Source of the DNA: Acidimicrobiia bacterium | GTDB taxonomy: Bacteria > Actinomycetota > Acidimicrobiia > IMCC26256 > PALSA-555 | Direction: 5' to 3' | DNA: 9,266 nt | NCBI GenBank assembly: GCA_017853455.1 | Contig: JAFMJM010000084.1 | Span: forward strand, 1 to 9,266 | Shown here: positions 1 to 5,677 of the stretch, piece by piece | How positions within the stretch are numbered: position 1 is the first letter of the stretch | How the letters are laid out: each line of letters opens with the position of its first letter | Notes under the pieces: generated by a model | The model's input: only the letters and a program-made list of their open reading frames with translations | Told to the model about the DNA's origin: nothing | Database searches by the model: none | Translations under genes and position numbers: made by a program

Positions 1-932
1 TCGGCCAGCACGTCGCACCACGCGCCGCGCGTGGCGAGCTCGTCACGGCCGGCGTCGGTCGCCTGCCCCACGACGACCCCACGCCGGGGCACCCCGAGGT
101 CGGCGGCCCACTCGAGCACCTCCCCCACCACCTTGCCCTCGAAGCTGGTGGCGTCGAGGCGCCCCTCGCCGGTCAGCACGAGGTCGGCGCCCTCGAGCGC
201 GTCCTGCAGACCGACAGCGGCCGCGACCACCTCGAACCCCGGCTCGATCCGGGCGCCGATCGCGGCCAGCCCACCGGCCAGCCCACCGGCCGCCCCACCC
301 CCGGCCACGGCGCGCACGTCGACACCGGTCCGCTGCTCGAGGTCGTCGGCCAGGGCCTCGAGCCGCCGGGACAGGAGCGCCACCTCGGCCGGGCTCGCCC
401 CCTTCTGGGGTCCGTAGATCCGGGCGGCGTCGAGGAACGGCGTGGTCACGTCGCAGGCCACCACCACCTCGGTGCCGACGATCGACCAGCCCAGGGCCTC
501 GAGGGCCCCGAGACCGCCGTCGGTGGTCGCGCTGCCCCCGACGCACACCATCACCCGCCGCGCGCCCTCGCGGACCGCCGTCGCGATGAGCTCACCGGTC
601 CCGCGGGTGGTCGCCGCCAACGGATCGTTGCGGCCCTCGACCAGCACCAGCCCGCTCGCCCGGGCCATCTCGACGATCGCCGTGCCGTCGCGGCACAGCG
701 CCCACTCGGCCTCGACCGGATCACCGAGCGGACCGGTGACCCGGGCCGTGCGGCGCGAGCCACCCAGCGCGGCGACGAGGGTGTCGAGGGTCCCGTCGCC
801 ACCGTCGGCGAGCGGCACCACCCGGACCTCGTCGAAGCCGGCGCTCGTCGCACCCCGCGCCATCGCCGCCGCCACCCGCGGCGCGTCGAGGGATCCCTTG
901 AACTTGTCGGGGGCGACCGTCACGACGGACAC
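1..932 (-). CDS. glxK: Glycerate kinase (type-1, GarK/GlxK family), C-terminus cut by the window edge
   Basis: Phosphorylates D-glycerate with ATP in the cytoplasm, in this family usually giving 2-phosphoglycerate, which feeds glycolysis. The frame is open from a GTG at 932 to the window edge (310 codons). The N-terminus reads VAPDKFKGSL (residues 6-15), the family's opening motif. A PLADGGDGT segment lies near residue 45, GGSATTDGG at 132-140, IYGPQKGAS near 170, a Gly-rich GGGAAGGL stretch near 216, and LTGEGRLD at 253-260. All match the glycerate kinase fold. The family is about 370-380 residues, so roughly 60 residues lie outside the window. A GTG at 923 is an alternative start; neither has a clear Shine-Dalgarno. 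It is divergent from the treT-like gene 89 bp away and could share its control region. Family assignment is firm; the symbol and the exact phosphorylated carbon are inferred. Confidence 0.93.
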   Translation of the reverse strand, partial: MSVVTVAPDKFKGSLDAPRVAAAMARGATSAGFDEVRVVPLADGGDGTLDTLVAALGGSRRTARVTGPLGDPVEAEWALCRDGTAIVEMARASGLVLVEGRNDPLAATTRGTGELIATAVREGARRVMVCVGGSATTDGGLGALEALGWSIVGTEVVVACDVTTPFLDAARIYGPQKGASPAEVALLSRRLEALADDLEQRTGVDVRAVAGGGAAGGLAGGLAAIGARIEPGFEVVAAAVGLQDALEGADLVLTGEGRLDATSFEGKVVGEVLEWAADLGVPRRGVVVGQATDAGRDELATRGAWCDVLA

Positions 933-1021
933 GGTCGATAGATTGGCCGGTGACGACGCGATCGGCCACCCGGCTCCGACCGCACCATCCGAAAACCCGC
1001 GCATCCACGCAGGAGGATCCA
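933..1021. promoter_or_regulatory. Divergent intergenic region between glycerate kinase and treT
   Basis: These 89 bp separate two divergently oriented genes and must hold or adjoin both promoters. The most AT-rich spot is 936-944 (cgatagatt). It contains TAGATT at 939-944, which fits a TANNNT -10 element on the plus strand, but no convincing -35 is visible. On the minus strand this spot is only 6-7 bp from the glycerate kinase start, so that transcript may be leaderless or nearly so. No clear operator palindrome was seen. The promoter reading is inference. Confidence 0.35.
1011..1016 (+). promoter_or_regulatory. Strong Shine-Dalgarno AGGAGG fixing the treT start
   Basis: AGGAGG lies five bases before the GTG at 1022-1024. 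It is a perfect Shine-Dalgarno core at suitable spacing. It decides the start against an in-frame GTG at 950, which has no such site and would add 24 residues with no resemblance to the family. Confidence 0.85.
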
Positions 1022-2272
1022 GTGCTCGAGCGAGTCCCCCTGCTGGAACGCCATCTCGACGACTACCGCCCGATCGTCGGCGACGAGGTCGTCGAGCGGA
1101 TCCGGACCCTGGCCGAGCCCCTGCGCGGCGCCCGGGTCCTGCACCTCAACGCCACCGCGTACGGCGGTGGGGTCGCCGAGCTGCTCGCCACCCACGTCCC
1201 GTTGCTGCGCAGCGTCGGGATCGACGCCGAGTGGCAGGTCATGCAAGGCAGCGACGAGTTCTTCGCCGTCACCAAGGAGGTCCACAACGCGCTGCAGGGC
1301 GCGCCGGTGGAGCTCACGCCCCAGATGCGCCGCACCTACCTCGAGCGCGTCCTCGACAACGCCCTCCTGCTCCAGGACGGCTGGGACGTCGTGGTCGTCC
1401 ACGACCCCCAGCCCGCCGCGATCCTCCACTACGTCGCCGACCAGATCGAGGCGTTCCGCGACACCACCTGGATCTGGCGCTGCCACATCGACCTCACCGA
1501 CGCCAACCACGACGTGTGGGAGTTCTACCGACCGTTCGTGCAGCAGTACGACGCGTCCGTCTGGACGATGCCCGAGTTCGTGCCCGACGACCTCGCCATG
1601 GACCGGATCGTCCAGGCCCCGCCGTGCATCGACCCGCTCTCGGTGAAGAACCTCGACCTTGCGGCGCCGTTCTGCACGGAGATCACCCGTCAGTACGGGA
1701 TCGACCCCCACCGGCCGATCGTCTGCCAGGTGAGCCGCTTCGACCCGTGGAAGGACCCGATCGGCGTGATCGAGGCGTTCCGGCTGGTGCGTGAGTCGGT
1801 TCCCGACGCCCAGCTCGTGCTCGCCGGATCGATGGCGACCGACGACCCCGAGGGCTTCCGGGTCTGGGAGGAGACCGAGGCCGCCCGGGCGGGCGACCGC
1901 GACATCCACCTGCTGTCCAACCTCCACCAGGTCGGTGCGGTGCAGATCAACGCCTTCCAGCGCATGGCCGACGTCGTGGTCCAGAAGTCGCTGCGCGAGG
2001 GCTTCGGCCTCACCGTCAGCGAGGCCCTCTGGAAGGGCCGGCCGGTCATCGGCGGCCGGGCCGGCGGCATCACGCTGCAGATCCGCGACGGCTTCGACGG
2101 CTACCTGGTCGACGACGTCCCCTCGTGCGCGCAGCGCATCACCGACCTCCTCGCCGACCCCGCCGGGGCCGACGCCATGGGGGCCGACGGCCGGGAGCAC
2201 GTGCGGGCCAACTTCCTCAGCACCCGCGAGCTCGAGGACTGGCTCGGGCTGATGGGCACGCTGCGGGCCTGA
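1022..2272 (+). CDS. treT: TreT-like trehalose glycosyltransferring synthase (GT4)
   Basis: TreT enzymes reversibly join NDP-glucose and glucose into trehalose, in one step and without a phosphorylated intermediate. The protein is 416 residues, close to the family length. Visible features are an N-terminal Gly-rich loop (NATAYGGGVAELL, residues 43-55), a CHIDLTDAN segment, PPCIDPLSVKN, and SRFDPWK with R239 and K244 in the donor-phosphate position. AFQRMADVVVQKS precedes an E-x7-E signature in EGFGLTVSE (E326, E334). These segments closely resemble my memory of archaeal TreT from Pyrococcus. The start is GTG 1022, set by an AGGAGG five bases upstream. otsA follows after 4 bp, so the two are probably cotranscribed and translationally coupled. 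A related GT4 enzyme with another acceptor cannot be excluded. Direction in vivo (synthesis or breakdown) is not shown by sequence. Confidence 0.88.
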   Translation: MLERVPLLERHLDDYRPIVGDEVVERIRTLAEPLRGARVLHLNATAYGGGVAELLATHVPLLRSVGIDAEWQVMQGSDEFFAVTKEVHNALQGAPVELTPQMRRTYLERVLDNALLLQDGWDVVVVHDPQPAAILHYVADQIEAFRDTTWIWRCHIDLTDANHDVWEFYRPFVQQYDASVWTMPEFVPDDLAMDRIVQAPPCIDPLSVKNLDLAAPFCTEITRQYGIDPHRPIVCQVSRFDPWKDPIGVIEAFRLVRESVPDAQLVLAGSMATDDPEGFRVWEETEAARAGDRDIHLLSNLHQVGAVQINAFQRMADVVVQKSLREGFGLTVSEALWKGRPVIGGRAGGITLQIRDGFDGYLVDDVPSCAQRITDLLADPAGADAMGADGREHVRANFLSTRELEDWLGLMGTLRA

Positions 2273-2276
2273 TCCG

Positions 2277-3701
2277 TTGCTGGTCGCCTCCAACCGCGGT
2301 CCGGTCCGGTTCGTCGCCGATCCGGACGCGCCCGGCGGGTACCGCGCGGTCCCCGCAGCCGGAGGCGTGGCCAGCGCCCTCCGTCCGCTCCTCGTCGACG
2401 GCGGGACCGCCACGCCCGTGACCTGGGTCGCCGTGGCGGCGTCCGACGACGACCGGGCCGCCACGGCCGCCGGCGCGTCACCGGTGGTCCACGGCGCCCG
2501 GGCCGGCGACGACACCGGCGCCGACCTCGACCTGGTGCTCCTCGACCTCGACCCCGACGTCGCCCGTCGCCACTACGACGAGGTGAGCAACGCCGTGCTG
2601 TGGTTCCTGTACCACGGCATGTTCGACCACGTGTCGGCCCCCACGTTCGACGTCGACTTCACCCGGGCCTGGGCCGCCTACACCGAGGTCAACCGGGCGT
2701 TCGCCGACGCGCTGGCCGCCCGGGCCGCGCCCGACGACGTCGTGCTCGTGCAGGACTACCACCTCGCGCTCACCCCCGGGCTGCTGCGCGCGGCCCGCCC
2801 CGACCTCCGGATCGTGCACTTCACCCACACGCCGTTCTGCGGACCCAATTCGATCCGGACCCTGCCCGACGCGGTCGCGTCCGAACTGCTGGCGTCGATG
2901 GCGTCGGTCCCGTGCGGGTTCCACACCGACCGCTGGGCCCGGTCGTACGCGGCCTCGGTCCGCGAGGTGCTCGGTGCCGACACCGAGCCGGTCACGTTCA
3001 CCGCACCCCTCGGGCCGGATCCGGCGGCGCTCGCCGCCCTGGCGGCAACGCCCGCGGCGACGGCCGCGACGGCCGAGCTCGATCGGCTGATCGGAGATCG
3101 GGCGGCGATCGTGCGGGTCGACCGGGTCGAGCCGTCGAAGAACATCGCCCGCGGCTTCGTCGCCTACGACCGACTGCTCGCCGACCACCCCGAGTGGCGC
3201 GAACGGGTCGTGTTCGTGGCGCTGCTCAACGCGTCACGCGAGACGGTGCCCGCGTACGTCCGGTACGCCGAGGAGGTCGCGGCCGCCGCCGCCGCGGTCA
3301 ACGCCCGCTGGGCGACGCCCACCTGGCAGCCCGTCGTGGTCGACACCCGCGACGACTACCCGCGCAGCATCGCCGGTCTCGCCCGGGCCGACGTGGTGAT
3401 GGTCAACCCCATCCGTGACGGGCTCAACCTGGTGGCCAAGGAGGCGCCGATCGTGAGCACCCGCGACGCGGTCCTGTGCTGCTCCCCCGAAGCGGGCTCG
3501 TACGCCGAGCTGGCGGGAGCGTGCCTCGAGTTCCACCCGTTCGACGTGGCGGCGGGGGCCACCGCGCTCCACGCGGCACTCACCATGGGCCCACGCGAGC
3601 GGGCGGAACGGGCGGCCCGCCTGCGCAGCCTCGCCGCGGCGCACTCCCCGCAGACCTGGCTCGACGCCCAGATCGCCGCCGCCCGCGCCCCCCGGGGCTG
3701 A
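2277..3701 (+). CDS. otsA: Trehalose-6-phosphate synthase (OtsA, GT20), divergent form
   Basis: Predicted to transfer glucose from an NDP-glucose to glucose 6-phosphate, giving trehalose 6-phosphate in the cytosol. Expected features of the 474-residue product are SNRGPV with R7, Y100 and W109 in the HYDEVSN...LW region, QDYH (D160-H162), HTPF (H184), R321, and RDGLNLVAKE (D381, E389). The donor-binding motif is unusual: R283-V-E-P-S-K288 replaces the R-L-D-Y-S-K of E. coli OtsA. The segment after KE389 also lacks the usual YVAAQ. The start is TTG 2277, because the only codons between the upstream in-frame stop (2250) and the conserved N-terminus that could initiate are TTG 2277 and CTG 2280. 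No good Shine-Dalgarno is present, so coupling to treT (4-bp gap) is likely. Alternatives are a GT20 enzyme with another acceptor or a pseudo-glycosyltransferase of the VldE type. Confidence 0.87.
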   Translation: MLVASNRGPVRFVADPDAPGGYRAVPAAGGVASALRPLLVDGGTATPVTWVAVAASDDDRAATAAGASPVVHGARAGDDTGADLDLVLLDLDPDVARRHYDEVSNAVLWFLYHGMFDHVSAPTFDVDFTRAWAAYTEVNRAFADALAARAAPDDVVLVQDYHLALTPGLLRAARPDLRIVHFTHTPFCGPNSIRTLPDAVASELLASMASVPCGFHTDRWARSYAASVREVLGADTEPVTFTAPLGPDPAALAALAATPAATAATAELDRLIGDRAAIVRVDRVEPSKNIARGFVAYDRLLADHPEWRERVVFVALLNASRETVPAYVRYAEEVAAAAAAVNARWATPTWQPVVVDTRDDYPRSIAGLARADVVMVNPIRDGLNLVAKEAPIVSTRDAVLCCSPEAGSYAELAGACLEFHPFDVAAGATALHAALTMGPRERAERAARLRSLAAAHSPQTWLDAQIAAARAPRG

Positions 3702-3731
3702 CTCCCGGCGGAGCCGCACGGGTCCGGTTCC

Positions 3732-4520
3732 TCAGACGACGACGCGCCACCGGTCGAGCATGGCCTCGAGGTCGGCGGGGCCGTCGACGACCAGGTCGGC
3801 GGCCGCGACCAGGTCGGCGGGAGCCTCGACCGAGGCCACGGCCACACAGCACGACCGGCGGCCGGGGGCAGCGTCCGCCCAGGTGCGGAGCGCGTCGAAG
3901 GCGACGAGGTCACCGTGGTCGTCGCCGACGAAGCCGGCCCACGCGGCCTCGGGCAGGTCGGAGGCGAGCAGCGCGGTGACCGCGGTCCCCTTGTCGACGG
4001 CCACGGGCGGCCGGAACTCGCACGCCATGCGCGCGGGCCAGGCGTCCAGGCCGTGCCGCTCGGCGAGGGCGGTGAGGTCGATCGCGGCCGGAGCGGCGTC
4101 CGGGCGCTCGCGCCAGTGGAGGGTGCAGGCGATGGTCCCCTTGCGTTCGACCCGCAACGCCGGCCAGCGATCCGTCGCCTCGTCGGCCAGGGCGGCGACC
4201 GCGGGTGCGAACGGCACGACGCGCGGGTCGGGCACCACGACCCCGTCGACCTCGCGCTCGAGGCCGTACTGGCCCACCACGACGATCCGGGGGTCGGCGA
4301 GGTGTCGGCGTACGGCCGCGACGGGTCGTCCGGTCACCACCGCCACCAGTCCGAGCCGACCGGCGAGCGCCCCGAGGGCGGCGACGGCTCCCGGCAACGG
4401 CGCAGCGAATGCAGGATCGTCGACGATCGGGGCCAGGGTGCCGTCGAAGTCGACCAGGAGCGCCGAACGGTCGGCCGGGGCGTCCGGCGGCCACCCGGGC
4501 GTGGACGGCCCGGAGATCAC
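3732..4520 (-). CDS. otsB: Trehalose-6-phosphate phosphatase (OtsB, HAD superfamily)
   Basis: Hydrolyses trehalose 6-phosphate to trehalose and phosphate, completing the OtsA route. The 262-residue protein shows the HAD motifs in order: DFDGTLAPIV (nucleophile D24, acid/base D26), VTGRP (T63-P66), the OtsB-specific ERKG...LHWR region (E125, K127, H135, R137), K177 in DKGTAV, and GDDHGD (D200, D201, D204) for Mg2+. The last motif is GDDHGDLVAF where the family normally has GDDxTDExxF, so two positions differ. The start is GTG 4520, 10 bp after the LytR_C stop; the ribosome site is weak (AGTAGGG). It is the last gene of the long minus-strand run and converges on otsA with 30 bp between the stops. 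Synthase and phosphatase are therefore adjacent but not in one operon. Confidence 0.93.
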   Translation of the reverse strand: MISGPSTPGWPPDAPADRSALLVDFDGTLAPIVDDPAFAAPLPGAVAALGALAGRLGLVAVVTGRPVAAVRRHLADPRIVVVGQYGLEREVDGVVVPDPRVVPFAPAVAALADEATDRWPALRVERKGTIACTLHWRERPDAAPAAIDLTALAERHGLDAWPARMACEFRPPVAVDKGTAVTALLASDLPEAAWAGFVGDDHGDLVAFDALRTWADAAPGRRSCCVAVASVEAPADLVAAADLVVDGPADLEAMLDRWRVVV

Positions 4521-4530
4521 CGGTGGGGCC

Positions 4531-5124
4531 CTACTTGCCGAGGATGACGTAGCAGTTGGCCGACGCCTCGTACTCCGACGGGAGCGGGTCGGGCAGCGGC
4601 GACACCGACGCCGAGATCCCGAGCGTCTGGAGCGACTGCGACAACGCGGTGGCGTCCTTCTCGTAGCCGGAGTGGCACTCGACCGACGTCCCGGTGCGCG
4701 TCGTCGGGGCGTTGCCCGCCGGGAGCACCTGGTACCCCTTGGCCTTCAGGTCGTTGCTCCGCTGGGTGGCCGCGCCCTGCACCCCCGAGCCGTTGAGGAC
4801 CTGCACGATGACCTCGGCGGGAGGGCGGGCGCCCTTGGTGGCCTTGACCGTGGTGGTCGTGGTCTTGGTCTTCTTGGTCGTGACCGTGGTGCCGCCGGCG
4901 GCGGTCGTGCCCGAAGTGGGCACCGTGGTCGAGACCGCCGGCGCGTCCGTCGGCGCAGTGGTGTCGGAGCCACCACCGCCGCCCGACGCGCCGTTGACGA
5001 CGAGGAGGATCAGGAGGCCGACGAGGACGGCGACACCGACGAGGATCGCACCGCGACCCGCCGACATGACCACGTGACCTTCGGGCTCCGGGCGCCCGCG
5101 GGAGGGCCGCCCCGGGAGGGTCAT
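4531..5124 (-). CDS. Membrane-anchored LytR_C-domain protein (VirR-like)
   Basis: Predicted cell-envelope protein. It has a short basic N-terminus, one transmembrane helix (about residues 26-43, no signal-peptidase site evident), a Gly then Thr-rich linker (about 48-97, with a run of five Thr) and a C-terminal LytR_C domain (about 104-195). The domain is recognised from VLNGSGVQGAA, followed by LKAKGYQV and the final CYVILGK. The linker and domain should lie outside the membrane. The domain has only two cysteines (C150, C191), which could form a disulfide. The ATG at 5124 overlaps the DUF3263 stop as ATGA. An in-frame ATG at 5067 (residue 20) is an alternative, preceded by GAAGG. M. tuberculosis VirR (Rv0431) has this architecture and also follows a DUF3263 gene. 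The molecular function is not known from sequence; an envelope-maintenance role is inferred from the family. Confidence 0.88.
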   Translation of the reverse strand: MTLPGRPSRGRPEPEGHVVMSAGRGAILVGVAVLVGLLILLVVNGASGGGGGSDTTAPTDAPAVSTTVPTSGTTAAGGTTVTTKKTKTTTTTVKATKGARPPAEVIVQVLNGSGVQGAATQRSNDLKAKGYQVLPAGNAPTTRTGTSVECHSGYEKDATALSQSLQTLGISASVSPLPDPLPSEYEASANCYVILGK

Positions 5125-5504
5125 CGGGACCTGGGGTCGGCGGTGTAGCCCTCGTAACGGGCCCGCCGACGCTGGTCACGGAGGCGACGGAGACGCTTCA
5201 CGGTGAGTGGGTCGTAGGCGAACGCCACCGGATCGTCCAGCAGCGCAGCGAGCCGCTCATAGTACCGGGTCGGCGAGCAGCCCAACCGGGCGCGGATCCG
5301 CACGCTCTTGGGCCCGTCCTCGAGCCACCATCCCCGCTCGAAGTCGAGCAGGGTCCGGTCCCGCTCGTCGAGCCCGGCGGTCGGACCGGCGGCCGGGAGG
5401 GCCGGGTCGATCACGACGTCGTCGAGCACGGCGAACGCGTCGGTGTCGGACGACACGGTGGGCTCGGTCGGCTCGGTCGGGGCGAGGGGGTCGCGCGGGT
5501 CCAT
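5121..5504 (-). CDS. DUF3263 family protein, putative helix-turn-helix
   Basis: A 127-residue protein in two parts. Residues 1-45 are acidic, Pro-rich and probably disordered, with a PTEPTEPT repeat. Residues 45-118 match DUF3263: DERDRTLLDFERGWW, then a segment around ARLGCSPTRYYERLAALL, then a basic tail rich in RRLR. The middle resembles a helix-turn-helix and the tail is strongly basic, so nucleic-acid binding is plausible, but the family has no established function that I know of. ATG 5504 was chosen over an upstream TTG at 5570, because the conserved region begins well downstream and the extra segment would cross a GC-rich hairpin. It overlaps the LytR_C gene by 4 bp, so the two are translationally coupled. 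The tRNA gene lies 83 bp upstream. Confidence 0.85.
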   Translation of the reverse strand: MDPRDPLAPTEPTEPTVSSDTDAFAVLDDVVIDPALPAAGPTAGLDERDRTLLDFERGWWLEDGPKSVRIRARLGCSPTRYYERLAALLDDPVAFAYDPLTVKRLRRLRDQRRRARYEGYTADPRSR

Positions 5505-5548
5505 CGGGGCCCGATTCTGGCCGTCCACCGCTCGCCAGCCGCGGATTT

Positions 5549-5566
5549 CGGGCCCGGCCCGGCCCG
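5549..5566 (-). terminator. Possible GC hairpin downstream of the tRNA gene, no U-tract
   Basis: On the minus strand CGGGCC (5566-5561) can pair with GGCCCG (5554-5549) around a six-base loop, 21 bases after the tRNA CCA end. It arises from a GGCCC triplication and is followed only by AAAT. High-GC actinobacteria can use hairpins without U-tracts, so it may trim or terminate the tRNA transcript before DUF3263. It may equally be a composition effect. Confidence 0.3.
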
Positions 5567-5587
5567 GCAAGGAGTCGTCGCGCGTCG

Positions 5588-5663
5588 TGGAGCCGGGTGT
5601 CGGAATCGAACCGACGACCGCTCGATTACAAGTCGAGTGCTCTACCGGCTGAGCTAACCCGGC
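5588..5663 (-). tRNA. tRNA-Thr(UGU) with encoded CCA
   Basis: A complete 76-nt cloverleaf. The acceptor stem is GCCGGGT/ACCCGGC, the D-stem GCTC/GAGC with loop AGCCGGTA, the anticodon stem CTCGA/TCGAG with loop CTTGTAA, the variable loop CGGTC, and the T-arm GTCGG-TTCGATT-CCGAC. The anticodon TGT is at 5630-5628 and reads the Thr codon ACA. The discriminator is T, followed by an encoded CCA at 5590-5588. All stems pair perfectly. The 5' end is only 14 bp after the rlmB stop, so it is either processed from the rlmB transcript or driven by a promoter inside rlmB. Confidence 0.97.
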
Positions 5664-5677
5664 GGGGTGACGACAGG

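Noticed and set aside
950..1021. Upstream GTG start at 950 for treT
   Set aside because: It would add 24 residues without family similarity and has no ribosome site, while GTG 1022 has AGGAGG at five bases.
442..1794. Plus-strand open frame of 450 codons
   Set aside because: It crosses antisense through the glycerate kinase gene and out of frame into treT; composition is Arg/Pro/Ser-rich with no family resemblance.
920..2515. Long open frame on the minus strand, 531 codons, antisense to treT and the start of otsA
   Set aside because: It has no recognisable motif, is rich in Val/Gly/Asp/Glu as expected from the reverse of high-GC codons, and lies opposite a confidently identified gene.
3702..3731. 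Possible bidirectional terminator between otsA and otsB
   Set aside because: Only a four-base-pair stem (CGGC-GGA-GCCG, 3706-3716) with no T-tract on either strand; too weak to call.
5462..5479. Two copies of a 9-bp direct repeat (gctcggtcg)
   Set aside because: It simply encodes the in-frame PTEPTE repeat of the DUF3263 N-terminus; too short for a regulatory or mobile element.
5505..5570. TTG start at 5570 for the DUF3263 gene
   Set aside because: The added 22 residues are not conserved-looking and cross the GC-rich hairpin near the tRNA; ATG 5504 is the better start.
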